A stretch of 64,000 nt of DNA. Source: Sphingomonas taxi (GTDB lineage Bacteria > Pseudomonadota > Alphaproteobacteria > Sphingomonadales > Sphingomonadaceae). Made by a program: the position numbers and the translations under genes. Below, in pieces: positions 26,035 through 34,190 of the stretch; the stretch's first letter is position 1, and each line of letters opens with the position of its first letter. The notes under the pieces are model-generated. The model ran no database searches. It saw only the letters and a list, made by a program, of their open reading frames with translations, and was not told the DNA's origin. The stretch is taken from positions 1,550,001 to 1,614,000 of the forward strand of contig NZ_CP009571.1 in the NCBI RefSeq assembly GCF_000764535.1, in the 5' to 3' direction.

Positions 26035-27378
26035 TCAATATGCGGTGAAGGTAAACGGGATGCGCAGCGTCGTGCGGACGTCGGCGGCGTCATCGGTCGC
26101 GCCGACCTCGACGTTCCAGTTGAGCGTCGTCGAGGGCGAGGTGCGGTAGCTCACGCCGAAGAGCAGCCGGCCGATCTGCAGGTCGCGGCTTTCCGCGGTC
26201 ATCGCCTCGCCCAATGCCTGCGTCGTCTGGTTCAGCGCACGCACCCGCGTCTTGGTGCCCAACGCCCAGGTCTGCGCATAGCCGAAGCTGATCGACGTCC
26301 GCGGATTGAGCGCAATCGCGATCCCCGCGCTGGCCGACGGCTGGTTGCCGGGCGCGACGCGCTCGATATAGGCGGCGCCGATCTGCCGGTTGATGTCGCG
26401 GGCGAAATTATAGGTATAGCCGAGCGTCGCGAACAGCACGGCGGGATCGGTCGGCAGGATCGCGGTCAGGTTCGGCGTCACGCCCCAGAAGCCGGCGCCG
26501 GTCGCCCCCTTCAGTGCATTGCCGAGCGCGTCGCGCGGCACCTTGAACGGATCGGTGCCGGTCGGCGCCACCGCCTGGACGCCGGCGATCAGATAGGGCG
26601 CACCGTCGCGCCCGTCGGTGATCTGATAGCGCAGGCCGAAGTCGATATCGCCGATATTGGCGCCGCTCACCGGCCGATCGAGCTGCCCGGCATTGGGCTG
26701 GCTCGGGTTGGCGACCGGCGCCAGCACCGATTTGTCCGAACGATAGACGAACGGCAGCCGGCCGTTGATCTCCAGCCGGCTGGTCAGCCCCAGCCGCCCG
26801 ACCGTGCCGACGGTGAGCACGTCCTGCCGGCTCTCGTTGATGTCGAAGACGCCGATCAGCACCGCCTCCGGGATCTGCACGCCGCGGAACACCACCTGGT
26901 TGCGATCGGCCCGGGCATATTCGAAATTGACCTCGACGGTGGCACGCCCCGCCTTGGTGATGATGCCGCCCTGTTCGGCGAGCACCGCGACCTGCACCTG
27001 CCGCTGGTCGGACGGCGCCTCGCCGACCGTCTGCACCTGCGTTCCCGGGGCGGCGGCGGCGCGCGGCGGCGCGGGCGGTGGCGAGGCGGGCAGCGGCACG
27101 CCGCCCGGGGGCAGCGCGGTCTGCGCGACCGCACGATCGGGCTCGCTCCGCCCGGACAGGCGCGCTTCGAGCCGGTCGATACGGGCGCGCTGTTCGTCGA
27201 GCGCCCGCTGTTGCCGCTCCAGTTCCTGCCGTTCGCTGGCCAGGGTGCGGCGCAGATCCTCGGTGCCGTCGGCGGCAGCAGGCACGGCCGCGGCGGCGGG
27301 GGATACCGTCTGTTGGGCCGATGCCGGCAGTGCGATCAGGCCGAGTGGAAGGAAGGCATGGCAGACGGCCGGTCGCAT
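26035..27378 (-). CDS. FapF-like outer-membrane protein of amyloid-type operon
   Basis: The 447-residue product has a signal peptide ending near ASAQQ, then a coiled coil (about 38-78, DLRRTLASERQELERQQRAL...). A Pro/Ala linker follows, then a beta-barrel region from about residue 130 to the C-terminus with alternating strands such as GRATVEVNFEYARADRN, ATLGYTYNFA and TSISFGYAQTWALG, ending in FTFTAY. This signal-coil-linker-barrel order and length resemble FapF, the trimeric amyloid secretion channel of Pseudomonas (about 430 residues). Its place as the last gene after a C39-like protease and a FapE-sized protein matches fapDEF order. The assignment is by architecture; a generic outer-membrane transporter is the alternative. 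Confidence 0.65.
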   Translation of the reverse strand: MRPAVCHAFLPLGLIALPASAQQTVSPAAAAVPAAADGTEDLRRTLASERQELERQQRALDEQRARIDRLEARLSGRSEPDRAVAQTALPPGGVPLPASPPPAPPRAAAAPGTQVQTVGEAPSDQRQVQVAVLAEQGGIITKAGRATVEVNFEYARADRNQVVFRGVQIPEAVLIGVFDINESRQDVLTVGTVGRLGLTSRLEINGRLPFVYRSDKSVLAPVANPSQPNAGQLDRPVSGANIGDIDFGLRYQITDGRDGAPYLIAGVQAVAPTGTDPFKVPRDALGNALKGATGAGFWGVTPNLTAILPTDPAVLFATLGYTYNFARDINRQIGAAYIERVAPGNQPSASAGIAIALNPRTSISFGYAQTWALGTKTRVRALNQTTQALGEAMTAESRDLQIGRLLFGVSYRTSPSTTLNWNVEVGATDDAADVRTTLRIPFTFTAY

Positions 27379-27408
27379 CGATGGTGATTCCCTCTAGGTC
27401 GTTGTCGT

Positions 27409-28116
27409 TCAGCGCTGTCCGGCGGCATCCGCGGCGATCCGGTTGACCAGCAGCACGCCGTTCATCAGCGCGACCGGCAGGCCGACCAGATTGACGTTGA
27501 TCGTGCTGACCGTGTCGATCGCGCGGTCGTTGCCGGTGTTCGCGATGACCGCGCCGGTCGCCTGGCCGACGAGATGGCGGATCTCGGTCGCCGGAGTGAC
27601 GAGCGCGACCTGCGTCCCGCGATCGTCGCTGGTCAGCCGCACGCTACCCGAACTCGCCGTCACCGCCGGGCCGTTGGCGGTCACCGGCACCAGCGTCTGG
27701 CCCGCGGCATCCAGCCAGCCGGTCGCGGGACCGGCGACGATGTTGACGCTGGCCGGCGTGTCCGATCCCGGCGCGGTCACCGTGGTCCCGGTCGGCGTCC
27801 GCGAGACCGAAACGGTCGGCCAGTCGGGATCTCCGGTCGCGACGGTGACGGTGCCGGGCGCCGCGCTGGGGCTGGTCGTCCCGTCGGTATAGACGCGCAC
27901 CCCGGCGTTCGGCCCTTCGCTCGAATAGATGGTGTGGAGCGCGAGCACGCCGTCGATCCGCGTCTGGATGTCGATGCCGATCGCGACGTTCAGCCCGTTG
28001 GGCAGCAGCAGTCCGCCGCGCATCGTCGCCAGCTCCGCATCGGGAACCGCGGGCGGGTCGTCGTCCGGCCCGGCGGCGCCGGCGAGCGCCGCGGCGATCA
28101 GCAAGGCGATCGGCAT
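27409..28116 (-). CDS. FapE-like secreted protein of amyloid-type operon
   Basis: The 235-residue product begins with a hydrophobic signal (MPIALLIAAALAGAAG). It then has PDAELATMRGGLLLPNGLNV, a segment like a double-glycine leader site, and an extended Thr/Val-rich domain. Near the C-terminus is NTGNDRAIDTVSTINVNLVG, echoing the NTG...VNV motif of the other two subunits of the operon. Length is close to Pseudomonas FapE (about 233 residues) and it lies between the protease and barrel genes, as fapE does. Unlike Pseudomonas Fap subunits it has no cysteine, so the family link is tentative. It may be an accessory fibre subunit or chaperone. Confidence 0.55.
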   Translation of the reverse strand: MPIALLIAAALAGAAGPDDDPPAVPDAELATMRGGLLLPNGLNVAIGIDIQTRIDGVLALHTIYSSEGPNAGVRVYTDGTTSPSAAPGTVTVATGDPDWPTVSVSRTPTGTTVTAPGSDTPASVNIVAGPATGWLDAAGQTLVPVTANGPAVTASSGSVRLTSDDRGTQVALVTPATEIRHLVGQATGAVIANTGNDRAIDTVSTINVNLVGLPVALMNGVLLVNRIAADAAGQR

Positions 28117-28117
28117 G

Positions 28118-28816
28118 TCAGAACTCTCCCAATTGCGGGCGGGTGAGCGCGAGCTGCGCGCTCTCCAGCGGATCAGCGCTGAGGAAGGGGCGGCCGTGCG
28201 GCGCGCGGACCAGGTCGGCGGCCATGTTGAAATGCGATCGGCCGATCGCGTTGCGGCCGCTCAGCACGAAGAACACCCCGTTCCACTGTTTCGCGAAACG
28301 GCGGATGGTCTCGCGCCGCAGCCCGAGCGAGGGATCGCCGAGCAGCAGCGTCTGGTCGTCAATCCCCTTGACCACGACGAAGTGGCGATACCCGTCGAAG
28401 TTGATCAGCGCGACGCCGGGAATCCCCGCCTTGGCGATCTGTTCGACGCTGACCTTGAAGCCGTCCGCGGCGATCCCGCGCGCCGCCAGATAGCGTTTCA
28501 TGTCGAGCAGCGAAAAGCCCAGCCGCCGGATCTGCGCCTGGTCGCCGTCGCGGAACATGCCGAGGAAGACGCTCTGCTCGCTCTGCGGATCGTCGTAATG
28601 ATAGCGCAGCAGCGTCGCCAGCGCCGCCGAGCCGCAGCTGAAGTCATATTGCTGGCGCACGACCGTTTCGAACCGGCGCCCGATCAGGCTGGTCACCGGC
28701 GTGGCGAAGTTGAGCGTCGGCGAGAAGTTCACGCCGTTACCGCCTTCGGGCAGCGGCATGCCGGTGCATCCCGCCACCATCGTCGCCAGCGCCAGGACCA
28801 CCGCCGCACGCATCAT
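28118..28816 (-). CDS. FapD-like C39-family peptidase, lipoprotein
   Basis: The 232-residue product has a lipoprotein signal with lipobox VAGC (Cys17), then a papain-like C39 peptidase domain. The catalytic cysteine is C61 in QQYDFSCGSAALATLL, the histidine H145 in GYRHFVVVKG and the aspartate D161 in LLLGDPSLG. There is no ABC-transporter module, which excludes a standard bacteriocin exporter. Length and active-site context match FapD (about 243 residues) of the Pseudomonas amyloid operon, thought to process or license the fibre proteins in the periplasm. Its start overlaps the stop of the small subunit gene (ATGA). The FapE-like gene starts two bases before its stop. Confidence 0.75.
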   Translation of the reverse strand: MMRAAVVLALATMVAGCTGMPLPEGGNGVNFSPTLNFATPVTSLIGRRFETVVRQQYDFSCGSAALATLLRYHYDDPQSEQSVFLGMFRDGDQAQIRRLGFSLLDMKRYLAARGIAADGFKVSVEQIAKAGIPGVALINFDGYRHFVVVKGIDDQTLLLGDPSLGLRRETIRRFAKQWNGVFFVLSGRNAIGRSHFNMAADLVRAPHGRPFLSADPLESAQLALTRPQLGEF

Positions 28817-29166
28817 TGGTTGATCGCGACGTTCACGTTCAGCGACGAATTGATCGACACGTTGTTGCCGGTGTTCGCACTGAGCAGCGACAGGCCGTTG
28901 AGGTTCTGGAACGCGCTGGAATCGAAGCTGATCGTGCCGGTCTCGGAATGGCCGTTGACGCTGTTGCCGCTGACCACGCCGGTGTTCTGCGCGCGGATCA
29001 CCTGCGACAGGTCGGATTGGCCGGTGACCGCGTTGAGCGCGGTATCGTCGACCGCATCCGCCGCTTCGAACGGGCTGGCCGCCGGCACCGACGGGACGGC
29101 CTGTGCCGCGGCGATGGCGGGCGTCGCGACCGCCAGCAGCGTGGCACCGATGAAGAGAATACGCAT
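28813..29166 (-). CDS. Small amyloid-type subunit (possible nucleator)
   Basis: The 117-residue product has a Sec signal peptide (MRILFIGATLLAVATPAIAA), then DDTALNAVTGQSDLSQVIRAQNTG. Its C-terminal module contains SAFQNLNGLSLLSANTGNNVS and ends SSLNVNVAINQ. That module aligns with the C-terminus of the large repeat protein (AFQNLAGLQSLNMNTG...VNVSV). The Asn/Ser-rich strand-turn pattern is typical of bacterial amyloid subunits. By size and position it could be the minor, nucleating subunit. I chose ATG at 29166, with GGGAG about nine bases upstream, because it places the signal peptide correctly. Its stop is coupled to the protease start. Confidence 0.65.
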   Translation of the reverse strand: MRILFIGATLLAVATPAIAAAQAVPSVPAASPFEAADAVDDTALNAVTGQSDLSQVIRAQNTGVVSGNSVNGHSETGTISFDSSAFQNLNGLSLLSANTGNNVSINSSLNVNVAINQ

Positions 29167-29231
29167 GGCTCGGTCTCCCAATCGATCGATGGAAGGAAGG
29201 GGTGACACCGCCACCCCTTCCGCCGTGCGGC

Positions 29232-30941
29232 TTATTGACCGAGGTTGATCGACCCGGCCGAGACGCTGACGTTGACCGCCGAGTTCTGCGATGCGCCCGC
29301 CCCGGTGTTCATGTTGAGCGACTGCAGCCCGGCGAGGTTCTGGAACGCGCCGTCGCCGGTGGTCAGGCTGTTGTCGACCGCGCCGCTCGCGCCACCCGGC
29401 GTCTGGTTGTAATCGACGCGGACGCCGGTGACGTAGCTGGCCAGCGTCGCCGACGAGACGACCGCGCTGGCGCCGAACACGTTCGAGGTCGACGCGGCGC
29501 CGGTGCCGGCCGTGGCATAGCCGGTGCTGCGCGACGAACTGTCGGCATAGCTGGCGTCACCACCGGTCGCGACCGAGCCGCTGCCCTCGTTGCGCGCGGA
29601 GTTGCGGCTGGAGCGATCCGAATTGTCGTTGGTCGACTGGTTGCGGCTGTCGGTGGCGTCGCCGTTGCTCGCCGCGACCTGCGCGCCGGTCGCCGAGCTG
29701 TTCTGCGAGCGGTTCGACCGGTCGGAATTGTCGGTCGTCGACTGGTTGCGGCTGTCGGTCGCCGAGCCGCTGCCGTTGGAGGCGACCTGTGCGCCCGACG
29801 CGCTGCTGGTCGAGGTATTGGTCGAACGATCCGAATTGTCGGTGTTGGTGGTGGTGTTGGTCGTCGTATTCGACGTGTGCGAATTGTCGGATTGATCGCG
29901 GCTGTCGGTCGCCGAGCCGCTGCCGTTCGAGGCGACCTGGGCACCCGAGGCGGACGAATTGCGCGTCGTGTTGCTGGTCGAACGATCGGAATTGTCGGTA
30001 TTCACCGTCGAGCGATCGGCATTGTCGTTATAGGTGTACGACCGATCGGCATTGTCGGTGTTGGTCACCGACTGGTTGCGATTGTCCGACGCGCTGGCGC
30101 CGTTGTTCGCCGCGACCTGCGCGCCGCTCGCCGCCGAATTGGTGGTGCTGGTGTGCGTCGTGGTCGAGCGATCCGAATTGTCGGTGTACGACCGGTCGGC
30201 ATTGTCGGTGCTGGTCACCGACTGGTTGCGACTGTCGGTGGCGGTGCTGCCGTTGTTGGCGGCGACCTGCGCGCCCGAAGCGCCGCTGCTGTCGGTCGAG
30301 GTCTGCGACCGGTTCGAATTGTCGGTGTTGGTCGTCGAGCGATTCGACCCATCCGTCCACGTCGTCGAACGGTTCGAGGCGTCGGTGGCGGTGTTGGTCG
30401 CCGTGTTGTTGCTGTCGTTCATCGAATTGTTGGTGCTGGTCGTCGAGCGATTCGATGCGTCGGTGTTCGTCGTCGAGCGGTTCGAATTGTCGGTGGCGGT
30501 CGTCGACCGGTTCGATCCGTCCGTGTTCGTCGTGGAGCGGTCCGAATTGTCGGTGTTGGTCGTCGACCGGTTCGATCCGTCGGTCCAGCTCGTCGACCGG
30601 TCCGACGCGTCGGTGTTGGTCGCGGTGTTGTTGCTGTCGTTGACCGAACTGTTGGTATCAGTGTCGCTGTGGGTGAGCACCGAATTGTCGGTCACCGCCT
30701 TGTTCGACGTATACGCATAGGTCAGCGAGCGGTTGGACGCATCGGTGTTGGTCGAGCTGTTGGTGTCGACCCGCGAATTGTCGGCATTGTACGAGCCGTT
30801 CGCCGCGTCGCCGCCGGCCGCGGTGCCGGTGTTGGTCGTGGTGGTGGAATAGGTCGAGCCCGGCTGGGTCGTCTGGGCCTGGACCGATGCGGTCCATGCC
30901 AAGACGGGAAGTGATGCGGCGATCAGAAGGCGCGATTTCAT
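29232..30941 (-). CDS. Large Ser/Thr/Asn/Asp-rich repeat protein, putative major amyloid subunit
   Basis: The 569-residue secreted protein has a signal peptide (MKSRLLIAASLPVLAWTASV) and then almost only S, T, N, D, R, A and G, with no cysteine. Residues 111-170 are six exact-length decapeptides of type D-x-S-[ND]-R-S-T-[ST]-x-T, with three more at 187-216. Residues 221-450 hold five longer units starting ASGAQVA or ATGAQVA (221, 271, 331, 381, 417). The C-terminal module (531-569, GAFQNLAGLQSLNMNTG...) is shared with the small subunit. This fits a fibre protein secreted by the FapD/E/F-like partners encoded downstream. I chose the second ATG, with AAGGG nine bases before it. It differs strongly from Pseudomonas FapC in sequence. 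Confidence 0.7.
   Translation of the reverse strand: MKSRLLIAASLPVLAWTASVQAQTTQPGSTYSTTTTNTGTAAGGDAANGSYNADNSRVDTNSSTNTDASNRSLTYAYTSNKAVTDNSVLTHSDTDTNSSVNDSNNTATNTDASDRSTSWTDGSNRSTTNTDNSDRSTTNTDGSNRSTTATDNSNRSTTNTDASNRSTTSTNNSMNDSNNTATNTATDASNRSTTWTDGSNRSTTNTDNSNRSQTSTDSSGASGAQVAANNGSTATDSRNQSVTSTDNADRSYTDNSDRSTTTHTSTTNSAASGAQVAANNGASASDNRNQSVTNTDNADRSYTYNDNADRSTVNTDNSDRSTSNTTRNSSASGAQVASNGSGSATDSRDQSDNSHTSNTTTNTTTNTDNSDRSTNTSTSSASGAQVASNGSGSATDSRNQSTTDNSDRSNRSQNSSATGAQVAASNGDATDSRNQSTNDNSDRSSRNSARNEGSGSVATGGDASYADSSSRSTGYATAGTGAASTSNVFGASAVVSSATLASYVTGVRVDYNQTPGGASGAVDNSLTTGDGAFQNLAGLQSLNMNTGAGASQNSAVNVSVSAGSINLGQ
30432..30611 (-). repeat. 30-bp tandem repeats encoding decapeptides
   Basis: Six consecutive 30-bp units encode decapeptides of the form D-x-S-[ND]-R-S-T-[ST]-x-T without gaps. 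Three further units follow at about 30294-30383 after a short interruption. The period is in frame, so unit gain or loss would change protein length without a frameshift. Confidence 0.85.
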
Positions 30942-31235
30942 GGCAGGCATCCCTTGTTGGCCGGTACCCCCGGCGATCCTCTAAGCCCGGCAACGCTGCT
31001 GCTGACCGAGCCGGACCGACTCATAGAGTTAATGCTGCGTTCACGATTACCCCCCTTTGCGGGCCAATTCCCCATTCATCTGGGGGCTGCCTTTACCCCC
31101 AAATGGGGGGTGAATTCCCCCTATTGTCGTTGTTTCAAAACAGGTTATCCTATGTTGCAAGACTGAGCGACGAGTAGGCGTGCAAAGAGAGACCCGACGG
31201 GAGTCGAACGGGTCGACGCAGGGAGAGATGGTCCG
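30942..31235. promoter_or_regulatory. Divergent control region of amyloid-type operon and LuxR gene
   Basis: This 294-bp gap separates the large repeat-protein gene (minus) from the LuxR-type gene (plus). It contains two C/G-tract dyads: CCCCA-N6-TGGGG at 31070-31085 and ACCCCC-N5-GGGGGT at 31095-31111. A third C-run (TTACCCCCC, from 31048) precedes them, and AATTCCCC occurs twice. They are unlike anything else in the window and are good candidates for binding sites of the adjacent LuxR regulator. TTGTCG-N16-TATCCT (about 31125-31152) is a possible promoter for the regulator gene. Confidence 0.5.
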
Positions 31236-32435
31236 GTGGCGGCAGACAGACATCTGCCCCTGCTCTTCCGTACGGCCGCCATATGCAGCGACGGGCTGCC
31301 GCCGTACGATGAGCAGGGCGCGCTATATTCTACGACGGGACCGGCGCCGGTCGCCGATCGTATCGCCCGCATCGTTCTGGATACCGATGACCAGCCGACC
31401 TCTGCGGCCGACGATATCGCCCTGGTCGTCGGTCATTTCGCGCGTGCGCTCGGGGCCGACGGCTGGGCGCTGACCGGCTCGCCGCGCCAGGGCGTGCCGA
31501 GCTGCCTTGCCGCCGCCGGCCTCGGCGACGCCTTCGTCGCATCGCTGCTGCGCATCGCCGAGCGGATCGACTCGGTGGCGGATCGCCGCCTGCCGGCGCC
31601 GGTCTGGTGCGAGCAGCTGGCGCCGCCGCACGACGCCGCCGCGCTGGTGATCCCGGTCCCGCACACGCCGGGCCACGCCGCCCTATTCGTCAATCTGCTC
31701 TTCGCGGCGGTCGACGAGCACCGGCGCATCGCCATCGAGCGCGCGTCGCTGCGCGAATGGCCCAGCGTCTCCGCCTATCTGCGCCTGTGGCAATCGACGC
31801 GGCTCGAGCGACGCGTCGCGGAGGGGGTCAGCGCCGGGCTGAACCTGGTCGCGATCGGCATCGTGCTGCTCTCCGGCGACGGCCAGATCGCTTTCGCTAA
31901 CGATGCGGCACGGCTGCTGATGGACCGGCAGGACGGCATCCGCGAACATCGCGGCCAGGTGCAGGCGACGCACCGCAGCGACGCCGGCGCTTTCTCCACC
32001 GCGGTCGGCCATGTGCTGGCGCATGCCGGAACGACCGCGGCGCTCGCGCCGATGTCGCTGCTGATGCTGCACCGCGACCATGGCCCGCCGCTGGTGACGT
32101 CGTTCGTCTGCACGCCACGCGCAGCGGACGCGCCCGACGAAGGCGGCGCGCTGCTGTTCTTCGTCGATCCCGGTCTCGACATCCACCAGCTCGCCGAGCC
32201 CGTCTGCAAGCTGTTCCGCCTGTCGCGGGTCGAGACCGAACTCGCCTGCCTGCTCGCCTCGGGCCAGACGCTGGCGGCGGCGGCGCAATCGCTCCACGTC
32301 AAGGTCAGCACCGCGCGCGGCTATCTCAAGCAGGTGTTCGTCAAGACCGGCAGCAACCGGCAGGTCGATCTCGTCCGCCTGATCTTCAGCAATCTCATCC
32401 GGACCGCGCACCGCGACCACGCCCGCCTGCGCTGA
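31236..32435 (+). CDS. LuxR-family transcriptional regulator
   Basis: The 399-residue product has a long N-terminal sensing region. It includes a PAS-like segment (LNLVAIGIVLLSGDGQIAFANDAARLLM, about 205-232). The C-terminal LuxR-type helix-turn-helix is FRLSRVETELACLLASGQTLAAAAQSLHVKVSTARGYLKQVFVKTG. There is no receiver domain or autoinducer-binding signature I can identify. The start is a GTG at 31236 with GGGAGAG seven bases upstream. It is divergent from the amyloid-type operon and is its most likely regulator. The same HTH-plus-PAS layout is common in stand-alone LuxR proteins. Confidence 0.85.
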   Translation: MAADRHLPLLFRTAAICSDGLPPYDEQGALYSTTGPAPVADRIARIVLDTDDQPTSAADDIALVVGHFARALGADGWALTGSPRQGVPSCLAAAGLGDAFVASLLRIAERIDSVADRRLPAPVWCEQLAPPHDAAALVIPVPHTPGHAALFVNLLFAAVDEHRRIAIERASLREWPSVSAYLRLWQSTRLERRVAEGVSAGLNLVAIGIVLLSGDGQIAFANDAARLLMDRQDGIREHRGQVQATHRSDAGAFSTAVGHVLAHAGTTAALAPMSLLMLHRDHGPPLVTSFVCTPRAADAPDEGGALLFFVDPGLDIHQLAEPVCKLFRLSRVETELACLLASGQTLAAAAQSLHVKVSTARGYLKQVFVKTGSNRQVDLVRLIFSNLIRTAHRDHARLR

Positions 32436-32446
32436 TCGCCGCCGCG

Positions 32447-32980
32447 CTATCGCGTCATCAGCCAGCCGAGCAGTGCCAGCATCGCCAGCGCCGGCCACCC
32501 GCCCTGCGCGCGCAGCAGATAGGCCGCGCCGAGCACGCCCGTCGCCGCCAGCGCGCCGGCGACCACCCGCTGCGTCGCGATCCGCTCCAGCACGACGATT
32601 CCGCCGACCAGATTGGCGGCCGCATTGATCGCGATCCACAGATAGGACGGCACCACACCGATCGCGCCCCACAGGGGCAGCTTGATCGTCGCATAGCCCC
32701 GCATCGTGCCCGGAAACAGGTCCGCCGCGAGATGGACGCCGATCCCGAACCCCAGCCCGGCCGCCACCGGCCACGTCCGATGATCGAGCAGCGCGACCGC
32801 CAGCGGCAGGATACCGTGGGTCAGCGCACTGCGATGCCGCAGCCGCAGCGGCGTGTCGAGGTCGGGCAGCCGCGTCCCCGCCGCAGCCGCCAGCACGATC
32901 GTCGCGATCATGACCCACGGCCCATTGCCGCCGGTAAACGCGAACACCACCGCGAGAAGGAGAAACAAGGATGCCGCCAT
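32447..32980 (-). CDS. Integral membrane protein, YdjM/DUF457-like metal-dependent hydrolase family
   Basis: The 177-residue polytopic protein contains LPDLDTPLRLRHRSALTHGI near residues 38-57. This is a DxDxP...H-R...TH pattern like that of the YdjM/DUF457 membrane-bound putative metal-dependent hydrolases, with a further His/Asp pair in GIGVHLAADLFPG. Four or five hydrophobic segments surround it. The biochemical role is unknown. It converges with the LuxR gene with 11 bp between stop codons and shares no obvious process with its neighbours. Confidence 0.75.
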   Translation of the reverse strand: MAASLFLLLAVVFAFTGGNGPWVMIATIVLAAAAGTRLPDLDTPLRLRHRSALTHGILPLAVALLDHRTWPVAAGLGFGIGVHLAADLFPGTMRGYATIKLPLWGAIGVVPSYLWIAINAAANLVGGIVVLERIATQRVVAGALAATGVLGAAYLLRAQGGWPALAMLALLGWLMTR

Positions 32981-33164
32981 CCGCGGCCGTTAACCATATG
33001 TACCCCTTTTGTCCACAAGCGGCGCGGCGCGCGCTTGACAATTCCATGGCTGCGGCAGACCGGTAACAATCGGAAATCACGCTTCATTTGTTTTGAAGCA
33101 GGCCCTCTACCCACATGCACGGCGCCACCCATCGAGAGGCAAGAGACATGGAAAGCCACCGGGG

Positions 33165-34178
33165 ATGACATCGGCCGTCATCGAGCGCCCTGCGGTAGAC
33201 GCCGCGACCTTCGCACGAGAGATCGCGGGGGGCTATGTGCCGGTAGTGCTGCGCGGGCAGGTCGACGCGTGGGCGGCGGTGCGCGCCGGGCGCGGCGGCG
33301 ATCGCGCGATGGCGACCTATCTCGCCGCATTCGAGGGCGGGCAGACGCTCGACGTGATGATCGGCGCGCCGGAGATCGCCGGACGTTTCTTCTACAACGA
33401 CGATTTGACCGGCTTCAACTTCCAGCGGCAGAAGGTCGCGTTGCGGCAGTTGCTCGGTCAGCTCGTCCGCTACAGCGAAGACGGCGCCGTCGATGCCCAC
33501 GCGCTCTACGCCAACGCGGCGACGGCGCCTGAGCATCTGCCGGGCTGGGACGCGGAGAACCACCTCGGCCTGCCGACCGGCGATGCGCCCGCGCGGCTGT
33601 GGATCGGCAACGCGACCCGCGTCGCCACGCATTACGACGAATCGAGCAACATCGCCTGCGTCGTCCACGGGCGGCGGCGGTTCACCCTGTTCCCCCCCGA
33701 CCAGATCGCCAACCTCTACGTCGGCCCGCTCGACCATACGATGGCCGGACCGCCGTCGAGCATGGTCGATCCGGAAAACCCCGATCTTGCCCGCTATCCG
33801 CGGTTCGCCGCGGCGCTGGCACACGCACAGGTCGCGGAACTCGGACCGGGCGATGCGATCTTCGTGCCGGCGATCTGGTGGCACCACGTCGCGGCGCTCG
33901 ACCCGCTCAACGTGCTGGTGAATTACTGGTGGGGCGACGCGCAGGCGGCATCGCCCTTCGGCGCGCTGGTCCACGCGCTGATGGCGGTGCGCGATCTTCC
34001 GCCGGCGCAGCGCCACGCGTGGCGGGGATGGTTCGACCATTATGTCTTTGCGGACGGTGCCGACGAAGTCGGCGACCATCTCCCCGTCGCGGCGCGCGGC
34101 ATCCTCGCCGCGGCAAGCCCCGCCCGCACCGAGCGGCTGCGCGACTTCCTCGTCCGCTTGCTCGGCGGCAAGCGCTAG
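33165..34178 (+). CDS. Cupin-like (JmjC-type) protein A
   Basis: The 337-residue product is a cupin_8/JmjC-like protein. It has RFFYNDDLTGFNF (about 74-86), the metal-binding HxD in VATHYDESSN (H156, D158), GRRRFTLFPPDQIANLYVGP, and the distal His region in PGDAIFVPAIWWHHV. Such proteins are often Fe(II)/2-oxoglutarate hydroxylases. In sphingomonads, xanthomonads and caulobacters they accompany TonB receptors and halogenase-like genes. The start at 33165 is the first ATG that gives a family-like N-terminus. It converges with a paralog 12 bp away. Confidence 0.82.
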   Translation: MTSAVIERPAVDAATFAREIAGGYVPVVLRGQVDAWAAVRAGRGGDRAMATYLAAFEGGQTLDVMIGAPEIAGRFFYNDDLTGFNFQRQKVALRQLLGQLVRYSEDGAVDAHALYANAATAPEHLPGWDAENHLGLPTGDAPARLWIGNATRVATHYDESSNIACVVHGRRRFTLFPPDQIANLYVGPLDHTMAGPPSSMVDPENPDLARYPRFAAALAHAQVAELGPGDAIFVPAIWWHHVAALDPLNVLVNYWWGDAQAASPFGALVHALMAVRDLPPAQRHAWRGWFDHYVFADGADEVGDHLPVAARGILAAASPARTERLRDFLVRLLGGKR

Positions 34179-34190
34179 GCCTGCCTGCGG

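Noticed and set aside
28118..28816. Bacteriocin export locus based on the C39 peptidase and GG-like motifs
   Set aside because: The peptidase is a lipoprotein without membrane-spanning or ATPase domains, and no immunity or ABC exporter gene is present. The neighbours are large secreted repeat proteins.
30432..30611. CRISPR-like 30-bp repeats
   Set aside because: The units are contiguous, in frame and encode a regular decapeptide; there are no spacers.
29202..30914. A 570-codon plus-strand frame across the large repeat gene, and shorter Cys/Trp- or Val-rich frames there
   Set aside because: These are mirror images of the Ser/Thr/Asn/Asp codon repeats. The minus strand has a signal peptide, ribosome-binding site and a C-terminal module shared with its neighbour.
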